Assembly: GCF_003958645.1 (NCBI RefSeq)
Contig: NZ_RXLO01000006.1
Span: 186,001-250,000 of the forward strand
Reading direction: 5' to 3'
Source: Chitinophaga rhizosphaerae
GTDB taxonomy: Bacteria; Bacteroidota; Bacteroidia; Chitinophagales; Chitinophagaceae
DNA length: 64,000 nt
This document shows, in pieces, positions 9,501 to 19,200 of this stretch; positions within the stretch are counted from its first letter, which is position 1, and each line of letters begins with the position of its first letter. The position numbers and the translations under genes were made by a program. Under the pieces are notes generated by a model. The model saw nothing but the letters and a program-made list of their open reading frames with translations, was not told where the DNA came from and searched no databases.

Positions 9501-9759
9501 AGGCCCGGGTGAGAATGCCGTAATCGGAGCCCGTCGTTTTCTGGCCCAGCTTCGCCTGGTCGGTGGTCCCGGGCAATTGCAGGGAATGTTGAAAAGTCTG
9601 CGGAGGCATATTCCGGTTGAAGAATGCGCTGTCTGCATCCAACTGCACCGCCCATTTCCCTGCGAGCGACATCCGCTCCTGTGCCTTCGATGGCAAAGCC
9701 ATGGCGATGCCTGCGGTCAGCAGCGACCCTAAAATCCATTCATTGGCGCTTCGTGTCAT
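6520..9759 (-). CDS. Glycoside hydrolase family 2 enzyme, large, secreted
   Basis: 1079 residues from ATG 9759; an upstream TTG at 9783 would add eight residues before the signal peptide and is less likely. A signal peptide (about 1-27, cleavage near SKA-QE) is followed by a GH2 sugar-binding jelly-roll (about 30-195), an Ig-like domain (about 200-310) and a TIM barrel. The acid/base Glu is in FCIGNELGNSDF (about Glu442) and the probable nucleophile in IIAHEVGQ (about Glu520). About 500 further residues follow, including a Rossmann/amidotransferase-like stretch (KGGKVLLLADKLG) and a C-terminal beta domain that reads as a carbohydrate-binding module. It lies 61 bp after the haloperoxidase gene and is the last gene of the operon. 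It should remove a beta-linked sugar or uronic acid; the exact specificity is open. Confidence 0.9.
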   Translation of the reverse strand: MTRSANEWILGSLLTAGIAMALPSKAQERMSLAGKWAVQLDADSAFFNRNMPPQTFQHSLQLPGTTDQAKLGQKTTGSDYGILTRAYKHVGPAWYRREITVPAGWAGKEVSLFLERVLWESRVFIDGKEISRQSPLYVPHRHSLGKLAPGTHTLDICVNNDLIHNIGDKGHGYTEYTQSIWNGIVGRLELQATPAFSIERAKFYPDADKMEMRVEVWVKSDVATNVEASVVVNDPKTGKVVKNTSSKIHIPAGDTLLAFSPLGWDHVRLWDEFDPNLYDVKVELRQGKNTCTWNDKIGFRKVSTSRNKILVNGRATFVRGNLDCVHFPLTGYPSCDVKEWERIFKKYQEFGLNTVRFHSWTPPRAAFEAADKLGIYIQTEIIWLDWWMAGEQKDRPEMNTKNYPQGLGKNPGADAFVQAEMKRVIDEYGNHPSFLFFCIGNELGNSDFDVMQKWIEKAKAGDPRRLYSVSTARKIMPVDDYMVTHNIPNVGGTYGYSMNKTDAGLEANYSRANIPIIAHEVGQAPVHPLWSETGKYTGVLKARNLEGFRDMAQKNGVASQDKDFHSSTGQLQQLLYKNLIENIQLAPSSAGFQLLSLQDYQGQGEALVGWLDCFWDDKGTTSARDFRGYSNAVVPLVRTPTFTYTHADTLRMGMEVANYFKTDVNGPLLWEITDAAGKKLHGGKARQAVFPQGALTKADSLNLPLTDFPDLAGRYTFRLYFADNRYSNSWQFFVFPPAGKLAVNTGGIYISEVWNGSVDSVLAKGGKVLLLADKLGSKRTSAPVSFAPLFWSASFFPGQSNETLGSRIDTSSEAFRHFPTSDFTNWQWFRITPGARYFKLSDMPAAYTPIAQPVSDFHFNEKLGSIFETRIGAGKLLVCGYNLRQPANAYANQLYYSLVQYMNSAAFRPKMALPESRLKEILAQTEVAAPTSPLPNAFNGAALFISAGRNASASKDWAVEDDAVMANKGYKYSASGLRTIRRDSVSAWAGRDFSIQLQPPAGVKGYVYLHFLSTRNGKASGLVTIEGRELKTGDIPATGKWIKVFMMREDTNDGKVTIQFAADNNGGLVVDQLVVMEEE

Positions 9760-9820
9760 AAGCTGTTTCTGTTTGATAATCAAAAATATGGGTTACAATC
9801 AATGAACGATTTGCCACTGG

Positions 9821-11119
9821 TTACTTAAGTTTCCCCATCGCCCAAATGCCGATACGGCTTCCCTGCCGCTTGCCGTTTTCGATGGCGTCCATGAAGTGGA
9901 TACCGCCATAGAAACGGGAAATGGCCGCTTCGTCCATGGCATGGGCGAAAGATGCATACTTCCGTGCCGGCAGTCCGTAGGGCACTTCCACATCATCCGT
10001 GTAAGCGAAGCCTTCGCCGAAATAACCGGTCAGTACCGTTGCCACGGCAGCGGAAACTACGGAATGGCCGCTGGTATATTCCGGGAACGGGGGTGTTTGC
10101 AACAGGGGTTGCCATCCGGGATCGATGTACTTGCGGATGGCGGTTTCCGGCCTGATGCGGTTGCTACGGAACTTTTCGTCCCAGCAGCTGATGAAGGCGT
10201 CGGTCATCGTAACGGAAACGCCGGTAAATATTTTCATCGATTCGTCGAAACCTTTCCCGGCCTGCTTGCAGGCGATGGCGGTAATGCCCAGCCAATGCGC
10301 ACCCGGAGAGATCTTTTTCACGGCAGACATCAGGTGCCCGCGGTTTTCCACGGCGAAGGGGTTGCAATCCCAGAACTCGGCGATGGCCCCGGTTTCCGCG
10401 GTGAGCGAATCTTTATAATTCAATTCCATCAGTTGAAAGAAAGCGGAATGCGGGTCCGCCGAAAACGGGATGGGAGCTTCAGACTTGAATTGCTGCGCCG
10501 AGTCTAGCGTAAAGGGCCTCACTCGGTTAAAATAAGGCTCCACCGCGGCCATGTAAGCCGGTGGCGTAGGATACCACTGCCCTTCCGCCTGCCGGGGTTC
10601 GTACCGCGGGTAATTGCTGATCCTGTTATAGCCGTCTGCCTTCGCATACCGGAGGATGGCGGCTACAACACTGTCTGCATATTCGCCCGACGCACCGATC
10701 ATTTCCGGGGATACACCTGCATTCCGCAACGAGTCCAGCAGCTGTTTTTCAAACGCCCTGATCTCGCCGCCCGAGGGTTGCATCCGCGCCGCCGTACGGG
10801 TCATCGCCAGCAGGGCCGCCAGCTGGTAATCGTATCCTGCCGGAGGCGCGAAAGCTATGTCCGGATACCCGTTCAGTACGCCTTTCATCGTCCCTGCCGC
10901 CGAATCGTGCCGGGAAACTATCTCATACCCGGCCAGGCTCGCATAAGCAAAAAAACGGGCGGCCAGCGGCGGGTTCGTCACATCATGCACCATTACCTCC
11001 GTCATTTTCGACAACACGCTCCCGATTTCGCCGCTACCGAACACAACCCGCTCCTGACGGGCTTTACAGCCGGCGGCCAGCAGGCAGCATGCCATTAATA
11101 TATATCGCCAATTCATCAT
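9821..11119 (-). CDS. Vanadium-dependent haloperoxidase / PAP2-family lipoprotein
   Basis: 432 residues with a lipoprotein signal (lipobox LAAGC, Cys18). The three signature blocks of the haloperoxidase/PAP2 superfamily are complete: KX6RP (Lys316 to Arg323-Pro324), SGH (Ser350-Gly351-His352, the acid/base His) and SRX5H (Ser401-Arg402 to His408, the vanadate or phosphoryl-accepting His). The protein is all-helical and of a length seen in bacterial haloperoxidase homologues rather than in short membrane PAP2 phosphatases, and it has no transmembrane helices beyond the signal. Its ATG overlaps the stop of the VCBS/ASPIC gene (ATGA), so the two are translationally coupled. Activity could be halide oxidation or phosphatase; the family residues do not separate the two. 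It would act in the periplasm or at the surface. Confidence 0.85.
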   Translation of the reverse strand: MMNWRYILMACCLLAAGCKARQERVVFGSGEIGSVLSKMTEVMVHDVTNPPLAARFFAYASLAGYEIVSRHDSAAGTMKGVLNGYPDIAFAPPAGYDYQLAALLAMTRTAARMQPSGGEIRAFEKQLLDSLRNAGVSPEMIGASGEYADSVVAAILRYAKADGYNRISNYPRYEPRQAEGQWYPTPPAYMAAVEPYFNRVRPFTLDSAQQFKSEAPIPFSADPHSAFFQLMELNYKDSLTAETGAIAEFWDCNPFAVENRGHLMSAVKKISPGAHWLGITAIACKQAGKGFDESMKIFTGVSVTMTDAFISCWDEKFRSNRIRPETAIRKYIDPGWQPLLQTPPFPEYTSGHSVVSAAVATVLTGYFGEGFAYTDDVEVPYGLPARKYASFAHAMDEAAISRFYGGIHFMDAIENGKRQGSRIGIWAMGKLK

Positions 11120-14100
11120 TTTCCATTTATTTTACAGGATATTACCGGTTGCTGGTTGATACCGAAGAACAGCCGGTCGTTCAGCCGGAGCACGCTCCTG
11201 ACATCGCCACGGACCCGCAATCCGGATTTGGCCTGCGGCACATAGGTGAAATTGCCTTTCCCGTCGTTCTCCAACAACATTCCATAACTGGCATCGCTGC
11301 TCCCCAGGCGCAACCGGGCCTGGTTAATATTTCCGCAGAGCAGAATATCGGGATCGCCGTCCTGGTCGAAATCGAGGTCCGTGATCGTGAACACGGGCGA
11401 ATACTGGGCCTGCAACGGCAGCCGCTTCTGCGCGAAAGTGCCGTTGGCGGTGCTTTCGAAATACACCGTTTCCAGGTAGTTAGCCGTGAGTTTTGCCGCG
11501 CCGGTCCTTTCCTCCGGCCGGAAGATATCGTTATAGCCTGCTTCCGCATAAGCCCTGTACGTTCCGAACCGCGTACGCATGATGCTCAATTGGTCGAACA
11601 GCTCGTCCCGGGTAATAAACGGCCAGGATTTCCCCTGGAGGTAAAAACAGAATACGGGGTCTACCGAACCGTTGTCGTCATAATCTTTGCTGTACAGTTC
11701 CGCGGGATGGGTTTCATCCGCGCGGCATTGGGAGTTCAATCCCATATTACCCACGATGATGTCCTGACGGCCGTCTCCATTGTAATCCGCGACCGACAGG
11801 CGATTCCACCAGCCGGTGAACTTCTTTCCGAAGTATTGTTCCGTACGGACTTCCAACCGGCCGTTCTGGTTAATGTATACGGAAACCGGCATCCATTCCC
11901 CCACGATCACGAGATCGGGCCGATGGTCGTTATTGAGGTCGGTGAACGCGGCATCGGTTACCATGCCGGCGCGTTGCAACGGTGCGGCGAGCGTGGCTGT
12001 CTGGTTGGAGAAATGTCCTTTCCCGTCGTTAACGAGCAGGAAGCTTTCGGGAATTTCCGGGTATCGCCCGGGAACGTTCCGGCCGCCCGCGAAGATATCG
12101 GGAAAGCCATCGCCATTGACATCTGCCGTTTGCACGCAACCTGTTGCGGCAAGCATTTCCGGCAGGGCGCCGGCCGCCTTCCTGAAATTCCCTTTGCCGT
12201 CGTTCAGGTACAACCGATCCTGCAACAATGTGTCTTCCGGCAGGAAATTATGGTACCCGCCGCTGGCAATGTACAGGTCTGCCGTGCCGTTGCCATCTGC
12301 ATCGAAGCAAACGGCGCCGGCGTCTTCGTAGCGGTTATCTGCCTCCAGGGCGGGTTGCGGTCGCCGCAGGAAACTGCCATCCGGATTTTGCAGGAACAGG
12401 GCCCCCGCTTTCCCGCCGCCGCCGCCGATGAAAATATCTTCGCGCCCATCGCCGTTCACGTCGCCCTTCGTCATGCACGGGCCGAAGAACGACAGCGGAT
12501 TGATGAGCAGGGGCTGCCGTTTAAAATCATTGATGTTGTTTAGTGCCGCTTCATAGGCGATCGGAGAAACGTCTTCCCGGAAGATCGTCCGGGGCTCCGC
12601 AACAGCCGTGGCGGGGGTTTCCCGGGCGGCCGACTGTTTTAGTACCAGTATCTGCCCGGATTTCACCGCGCCGAAAAACTGCATCCTGCCATCCGGCCAG
12701 CGCACCCAAAGGCTATCCGCGCCTGTCGCCTTTCCCAGTCCGAAATGAAGGACGGGAGAAACGGAAGACTGAAATCCTCTTGCGGGCATCTGTTCGAGGT
12801 ATTGCCATTGGTCCCCGGTGCAGACCGCTACCTTGGTGCCGACGCCTTGCGTATTGCCGGCCGCCCCTTCCAGCTTTACCTGCAACCAGCCATTGGCCTG
12901 TTTTTCAGCATTATTACGGTAAATAAAGGCAGGCTGGTTGATGTTGTTGACCACCAGGTCGAGATCGCCATCGTTATCCAGGTCGGCATAAGCCGCGCCG
13001 TTGCTATTGGATGGAACGTTGCAGCCCCATTGCTGCTGCATATTGGTAAAAGTAGCATCGCCATTGTTCCGGAAAATGTAGTTAACCACGTTGGACGCGG
13101 GGATTTCTTTCACGAGTTTGAACAGATCTTCCCGATATACCTGTTTGCGTTTTTGTTGAAGAAAGTCGGTCATGTACTTGAGAAAATCCATGTTGGTGTA
13201 GTCGCGGACGTAGCCGTTGGTCACGAACAGGTCTTTCCAGCCATCGTTGTCATAATCGGCCAGCAGCGGGGCCCAGCTCCAGTCGGTATTGGAAATCCCG
13301 GCCAGTTGGCCCGTTTCACTGAAGGAGCCGTTCCCGTTATTGAGCTGGAGCATATTCCGCATATACTGGCGATGGAATCCCGCGCGTACGAGCATGTCGA
13401 ACTCTTCGTAGTTATCCGGTGCGAAGAGGAGTTTCTGGCGGAGGTTGTCTTCGGGCAGCATATCGAGGGTGATGATATCCGGCCAGCCGTCGTTGTTGAC
13501 GTCGGCGATATCGTTGCCCATGGAGAATTGCGAAGTATGTCCGATGCGGGATGCGAGTTGGTCCGTGAAAGTGCCGTCACCATTGTTGAGGTACAGGTAA
13601 TCCGGTACGAGATAGTCGTTGGAAAGGTATATATCCGGCCATCCGTCGCCGTTCACGTCTGCGATGCCGGCGCCCAGGTTGTAGCTGAGAGGCGAACTGG
13701 CGATGCCGGACCGGGCCGTTGCATCGGTGAACCGGCCGTTATCGTTGCGGAGGAGGCGGGTGCCGGATGCGGGATCCTGTTGCCGGAGGATCGCGGCAAT
13801 GCTGGCATCGTCGAGGTTATCGAGGCGCCGCGGGTTGTGATTGGCCTGCAGGAGATCCAGGTCTCCGTCTTTATCATAATCGAAAAAATAAGCCTGGGTA
13901 CCGAACACGGAGTCTGCCAGCCCGAAAAGCGCCGCTTCGTCCCGGAATACCGGTTTGCCGCTTTGATCGGGGCCTTTGTTGATGAACAGTTGGGGGATCC
14001 TTTTCATGCCGTTGACTTTCCCGGAGTAGCAGACATAAATATCGAGCCGGTTATCGCCGTTAACGTCGGCCATGACGGCGCCGGTTTTCCAGGGGCCGGG

Positions 14101-14454
14101 CCTCCCCGCTACGCCCGCAGATCCCGTAATATCTTCGAACCGCATGTGCCCGTTGTTGCGGTAAAGGCGGTTATCAACCATATTCCCCGTGAAATAGATA
14201 TCCTGCAACCCGTCGTTATCCACATCTCCCACGGCAACGCCGCCTCCATTGTAGAAGTATTCATACATCAGTACATTGGTATTCAGCCCTTCCGTAAGCG
14301 AATCATTGAACGCGACGCCGGTTTCTGAAGCCGGGAGGAGATCGAAGAGTACCGGGGCCGCAGGGCGGTCTTTTTCCGGACCGCCGCAGGCAGCGCAGCC
14401 GATGGCGATATAACCTGCCAGCCAGCAAATATTATTAATCCTGAATCTGCGCAT
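11116..14454 (-). CDS. VCBS/FG-GAP repeat lipoprotein with ASPIC/UnbV domain (CRTAC1-like)
   Basis: 1112 residues. The N-terminus is a lipoprotein signal (Cys20 or Cys23). The chain carries about thirteen Asp-rich calcium loops of the FG-GAP/VCBS type, such as GDVDNDGLQD (about 77-86), ADVNGDGWPD (about 265-274), ADLDNDGDLD (about 490-499) and GDVNGDGRED later. These predict two integrin-like beta-propellers flanking an ASPIC/UnbV domain at about 523-605 (GFQSSVSPVLHFGLG, then LWVRWPDG). It is 100 bp downstream of SusD, with a hairpin between, and overlaps the haloperoxidase by 4 bp. No enzyme motif is seen; a surface-exposed ligand or partner-binding role, perhaps presenting the haloperoxidase, is inference. 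Homologues are widespread in Bacteroidota beside SusC/SusD genes. Confidence 0.93.
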   Translation of the reverse strand: MRRFRINNICWLAGYIAIGCAACGGPEKDRPAAPVLFDLLPASETGVAFNDSLTEGLNTNVLMYEYFYNGGGVAVGDVDNDGLQDIYFTGNMVDNRLYRNNGHMRFEDITGSAGVAGRPGPWKTGAVMADVNGDNRLDIYVCYSGKVNGMKRIPQLFINKGPDQSGKPVFRDEAALFGLADSVFGTQAYFFDYDKDGDLDLLQANHNPRRLDNLDDASIAAILRQQDPASGTRLLRNDNGRFTDATARSGIASSPLSYNLGAGIADVNGDGWPDIYLSNDYLVPDYLYLNNGDGTFTDQLASRIGHTSQFSMGNDIADVNNDGWPDIITLDMLPEDNLRQKLLFAPDNYEEFDMLVRAGFHRQYMRNMLQLNNGNGSFSETGQLAGISNTDWSWAPLLADYDNDGWKDLFVTNGYVRDYTNMDFLKYMTDFLQQKRKQVYREDLFKLVKEIPASNVVNYIFRNNGDATFTNMQQQWGCNVPSNSNGAAYADLDNDGDLDLVVNNINQPAFIYRNNAEKQANGWLQVKLEGAAGNTQGVGTKVAVCTGDQWQYLEQMPARGFQSSVSPVLHFGLGKATGADSLWVRWPDGRMQFFGAVKSGQILVLKQSAARETPATAVAEPRTIFREDVSPIAYEAALNNINDFKRQPLLINPLSFFGPCMTKGDVNGDGREDIFIGGGGGKAGALFLQNPDGSFLRRPQPALEADNRYEDAGAVCFDADGNGTADLYIASGGYHNFLPEDTLLQDRLYLNDGKGNFRKAAGALPEMLAATGCVQTADVNGDGFPDIFAGGRNVPGRYPEIPESFLLVNDGKGHFSNQTATLAAPLQRAGMVTDAAFTDLNNDHRPDLVIVGEWMPVSVYINQNGRLEVRTEQYFGKKFTGWWNRLSVADYNGDGRQDIIVGNMGLNSQCRADETHPAELYSKDYDDNGSVDPVFCFYLQGKSWPFITRDELFDQLSIMRTRFGTYRAYAEAGYNDIFRPEERTGAAKLTANYLETVYFESTANGTFAQKRLPLQAQYSPVFTITDLDFDQDGDPDILLCGNINQARLRLGSSDASYGMLLENDGKGNFTYVPQAKSGLRVRGDVRSVLRLNDRLFFGINQQPVISCKINGK

Positions 14455-14492
14455 ACGGTTTATGTTTAATTCATCCTGTAAAACGTGTATGT

Positions 14493-14526
14493 AAAAACTC
14501 CCTGACTAGAAAATCAGAGAGTTTTA
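14493..14526 (-). terminator. Hairpin with T run between SusD and the VCBS gene
   Basis: On the minus strand an 11-bp stem (AAACTCTCTGA with TCAGGGAGTTT, one G-T pair), an 8-nt loop and a T5 run follow the SusD stop at 14555 and precede the VCBS start at 14454. The genes keep direction and no clear new promoter is visible in the remaining about 40 bp. It is thus likely a partial terminator or 3'-end stabiliser that keeps SusC/SusD levels above those of the downstream genes. Confidence 0.65.
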
Positions 14527-14554
14527 CTTATCAAATCAAGATTGGTATAACCAA

Positions 14555-16219
14555 TTAATATCCGGGATTCTGCTTCCCTTGTAATTTCGGATTCTTTTCT
14601 ATCACGCTTTGCGGTATGGGGAATAAGTAGTTCTTATTGGCAAAGAACTTGCGATCGCCACCCCTGGCTTCCACGGGAGCGTATTGCAGCACACCGCCCG
14701 GGCCGGCCTTGATGGAGATCCCATGCAGCGGCCTGTTCAGGTTTACTTCGGCTACCTTCCAACGGATGAGGTCCCAGTAACGCTTGTCTTCGAACGCCAA
14801 TTCAACCCTTCTTTCCCGCCGGATGGCCGTCCGCATCTGGTCTTTGCTGAGGCCTGCCGGCAGCCCGGCCAGGTCAGACCGGTCTCTTACCAGGTCTACC
14901 GCCGCATACACGGTACCATCCGGACCGGCAGCTTCGTTCTGGGCTTCGGCGTAGTTGAGCAATATTTCCGCGTAGCGGAAAATGATGTAATTCTGATAGC
15001 TGGTGGCACCATCCCAGTTGGCGGCGCCGAGCGTGATATCGGTGGCCATACGCTTGCGGGGATAGTAACCGGTTTGCCCGGCATCGTCGCGATCGGTGAG
15101 ATCGATCTCGTTTTTGCTGCCGATCCCCTGGCGGGTAAAGATGGTGTCGTTATAGAACCAGGACCCGTCGTGGACGATAGACTGATAGAATCGTTTTTCG
15201 CGGTTTTCGTAAGGTTTTTGCGGATTATATCCGGAGGTGGGGTCGGTGATGACCTTGCCATTGTCCATCGCGTAATCGTCTACCAGTTCCTGCGTGGGAT
15301 TCATGCCACCCCAGGAAGTTTCAGCACCGCCTTTGGTGAATGTGGGGCCGATGTAGCCGTCGAGGGCGCCGCCTTTTCCGGAGCCCGGGGGCGCATATTC
15401 CCGGTAGAGGATAGACTCCTTGCTGCTGTTGCCTTTGCTCAGGAACAGCGCTGCATAATCAGGATCGAGGTCATAATCCAGCTCGTCCATGATTTTTTTG
15501 TTGCTCGCTGCGGCAGCGGCCCATTTCCCGGCAAACAGCTCGCACCAGCCTTTCAGCGCCATGGCGGCACCTTTCCCGATTTTACCGGAATTTGGCTTGG
15601 GCGGCAGGTCTGCATATATCGCGGCACATTCGTCGGTGATGAATTTGAACGTTTCATCGGCCGTATTGCGTGCCCGGAACACGTCGTCGCCCTGGGTTTC
15701 CACATCGAGCACATCGGTGATCAAAGGTACGCCCCCGAAGGCCATCCAGAGGTTGTGATAGAAATAGGCACGCAGGAACCGGGCTTCGGCCAGTTTCAGT
15801 TTTTTATAGTCGGCGGAAAGAGAAGCGGATGCAGTGACATTCTTGATGAACACGTTGCATTTCCGGATATTGGTATAATTGGTGGCCCAGTCGTACATGC
15901 TGCTCACTTCGCCCGACAGGCCGGCGTTGGCAGGAGAATAAATCGCCTGCTGGATGAGCGTCCGGGAAGTGGGCCAGGCAAATCCGCAAATGGCATTGTC
16001 TGACCAGTTCTCTACCGGGTCGTACCAGTTGTTGCCATCGGGAAGACTGCGGTAGATGTCGTTCAGGAATAGGTCGGAAGCTCCCGGATCTGTCCATACG
16101 TTGGCATCTGTCAGCCTGTCGCGCGGTTCCACATCCAGTTGTTTATCTGAACAGGATGTCAGCGAAGCCGCACCCATCAACAAACAGCATCCGATTATCG
16201 AAATATTCTTTTTCATCAT
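14555..16219 (-). CDS. RagB/SusD family nutrient-uptake outer-membrane lipoprotein
   Basis: 554 residues from ATG 16219, the first of two adjacent ATGs; an upstream TTG at 16228 is less likely. The lipobox is SLTSC, followed by the mature start KQLDVEPRDRL. Family features include the helical N-terminal half, IIFRYAEILLNYAEAQNEAAG, AIRRERRVELAFEDKRYWDLIRW and the closing LFPIPQSVIEKNPKLQ..NPGY. It starts 13 bp after the SusC stop and completes the transporter of the haloperoxidase/GH2 locus. It is not closely similar to the SusD at 1065-2969, so the two loci probably take different ligands. Confidence 0.96.
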   Translation of the reverse strand: MMKKNISIIGCCLLMGAASLTSCSDKQLDVEPRDRLTDANVWTDPGASDLFLNDIYRSLPDGNNWYDPVENWSDNAICGFAWPTSRTLIQQAIYSPANAGLSGEVSSMYDWATNYTNIRKCNVFIKNVTASASLSADYKKLKLAEARFLRAYFYHNLWMAFGGVPLITDVLDVETQGDDVFRARNTADETFKFITDECAAIYADLPPKPNSGKIGKGAAMALKGWCELFAGKWAAAAASNKKIMDELDYDLDPDYAALFLSKGNSSKESILYREYAPPGSGKGGALDGYIGPTFTKGGAETSWGGMNPTQELVDDYAMDNGKVITDPTSGYNPQKPYENREKRFYQSIVHDGSWFYNDTIFTRQGIGSKNEIDLTDRDDAGQTGYYPRKRMATDITLGAANWDGATSYQNYIIFRYAEILLNYAEAQNEAAGPDGTVYAAVDLVRDRSDLAGLPAGLSKDQMRTAIRRERRVELAFEDKRYWDLIRWKVAEVNLNRPLHGISIKAGPGGVLQYAPVEARGGDRKFFANKNYLFPIPQSVIEKNPKLQGKQNPGY

Positions 16220-16232
16220 CTCGGTCAAAATT

Positions 16233-19200
16233 TTAGAAATTAACGTTTAAGCCCACGGTGATCACTTTTTGTTGCGGATAATAGTTTCCGTTGCTGGCGC
16301 TCGCTTCCGGGTCGAAATCCTTCATGTCTTTGGCCCAGGTGAACAGGTTCTGCCCGGAAACGTAAGCGCGAACGGTTTGCAGATGTGCTTTGGCGGCGAT
16401 GGCGGCCGGCAGCGTATATCCCAGTTCGGCGGATTTCATGCGGAGGTAGTTTACTTTCCGCATCCACCAGTCAGACACCTGCGTGGAATTCTGGCTGGGT
16501 TGCGGCAATACGCGCGGATACAGTGCCCCGGTATTGGTGGGCGTCCAGTAATCGAGCGTGGTGGCTAATGCGGAACCGCTGTTGAAGAAAGGATAGGCGG
16601 CCTGACCGTTCAGCAGGAAACTGCCGGCACCGGCGCCCTGGAACAGCAGGTTCAGATCGATCCCTTTGTAGGTAACGGTGGGCGAAAAACCATAGATCAG
16701 CTGGGGCGTGGAAGGGTTGCCGATGACTTTCTGGTCGTTGGCGTCGATCTTCTTGTCGCCGTTCACGTCTTCATACATGATATCTCCCGGGCGGAGGGTA
16801 CCGAATTGCGCAACGTCGTATTCGCCGGTTTCGATGATGCCGTTACCGTTCTTGTCGTCGCTTTGCTGGAACAGGCGGATGGCGTGGTAGCCGAACTGCG
16901 TACCGATGGGGCGGCCGGTCTGTTTCCTGTTAGGATTATTGAACGTTGCCGGCAGCTCGAAGATCTGTACGTATTTATTCTTCGCGTAGGTGGCGTTGGC
17001 GGTAAAGCTCACGCGCAGGTCCCTGGTCACGTTATAGGAAGAACCGATGCTGAAATCGAAGCCGCGGTTGCTGACCGCTGCGGAGTTCGACTGGGGCAGC
17101 CCGATGCCGTATTCCGCCGGTACTTTATTCTGGTTGGCGATCAGAATGTCGTTCCTTTTTTCGATGAAATAATCCGCTTCCATGGTGAACAGGCCATTCT
17201 TCACCGATAATTCGAATCCGACGTTCGTTTTCTTCGCTTTTTCCCAGGTGATGGCCAGGTTGCCGGGTGCGGTTTCACGAAGCCCCTGCGAGCTGGCGCC
17301 GCCGAACACGGCATTGTTGCTCAGCAGCGAAAATGCGCTCAGGTACTGGAACGGTGCGAGCACGCCGCCGATGTAAGGCAGGGCGCCGCTCTCGCCGTAA
17401 GACCCACGGACCTTCAGGTTATCCAGCCAGGAAATGTTTTCCATGAACTTTTCCTCCGAAATGCGCCATCCCACAGAAAATGCCGGGAAGAGCTGGTACC
17501 GCTGGCCAGGAGCGAACACATAATGTCCGTCGTACCTGCCGGAAGCTTCGAACAGATACTTCCCGTCGTACGCATAGGTAAGGCGGAAGATCATGCCCCT
17601 TTGTTTCAGCTCGCTGGAGGAGCCGCTGTTCGACAAATCGTTGGCATTGGAGCTGCCGTTGTTCAACTCGGGAATCCCCACGTTATAGTTTACCCGTCCG
17701 GCCCCGAAGCTGGTGGATTTGGTGTTGCGGGACTCCAGTACCAGCGTGGCGCCTACGTCGCTTTTACCGAAACTGTTGGCATAGGTCAGAAAACCCTGGT
17801 AAGTGAAGGCCTGGCTTTGACCGTAGGAAACATTGTAAGTCGGTTTCGCCGGCCCGTCCGACCCGATCTGTGTGATGGTGTAAGGCGAAGTGGTGGCATC
17901 CGTTACCGCATAATACGGAATGGGGGTGGCCCAGGTTTTCACGGTGCCGCCGTTGGGGTCGTTGAAGTCGTAGCTGAATACGGCTTTGGCGGTCAGCCCC
18001 TTGATGGGTAACTTTTGCTCCAGGCTGACCTGGCTCAGCAATATCTGCCGCAGGTCGTTGGAATAACCGCTTTTATGAATGTTCCCGTAAGCCGAGCGGC
18101 CGATGTAGGAACCCCATAAACCGTTGCTGAAAAGCACCGGCGCCACTGGGGGCGTGCGGTACAGCTGGTCGAATATGCTGCCGGCGGAACGGGCGGGATA
18201 GCGCCTGTCTTCCACCCTGCCACTCAGCGAAATGCTGAACCTGGTGGTGTTCGTTACCTGGGCTTCTACGTTCGATGTGAGATTATAGCGTTTGAAATTG
18301 GTGGGGCCCCACATCCCGTCTTGCGACAGGAACCCCAGCGCGCCGAAGTATTTCACTTTCTCCGAGCCGCCCGATACGGACAGGTTATGCCCCATCATGG
18401 GCGCGTTCCGGTTGATGAGCGTCCGCAGCGGATCGTTCACGGGGAACAGGTCGGGATCGGAACCGTCTTTATATTTCTGGAGCGCGTTATCGTCGTACAC
18501 CGGCGCCGTGCCCGCGTTGGCAGCGGCCGCATTGCGCATGGTGGCATATTCGTAAGAGGTCACCATTTTAGGCAATACGGTGGGGTTTTGCCAGCCGTAA
18601 TAGCCGTTGTAAGAAAGTTGCGGTTTGCCGGCGGAACCTTTTTTCGTGGTCACGAGGATAACGCCGTTGGCGCCTGCTACACCGTATGGCGCTACGGCCG
18701 CGGCGTCTTTCAGGATGGTAAAACTGGCCACGCTATTGGGGTCTAACTGCTGGAAGCTGCGCGGAACGCCGTCCACGATCACCAGCGGGGCGGTATTGCC
18801 CGTGGTGCTGAAACCCCGGATGAGGATGGAAGACCCATCATAGCCGGGCTCTCCGCTTCCCTGCTTGAAAATCACGCCCGGCACACGCCCGCCCAGCGCA
18901 TTGCTGAGGTTGGCCACCGGCAGGCTCGCCACTTCGGCACCCTTGATACTGGATACAGCCGCCGTGAGCGAGGTACGCTTCTGCGTGCCATACCCCACCA
19001 CGATCACTTCATCCAGCTTTTTGTCGATCGCCTTGAGCACGAACCGGATATCGGTCTGATCACCGACCGCGATCTCCATGGGCGACGAAGCCATGTGCGT
19101 GGCCACGAGCACCACATTTTCTCCCGAAATACTGATGGAGAATTTACCATTATCGTCCGTAATCGCATTCGCCGGACGCCCCTTGATGGAGATCGTGGCT

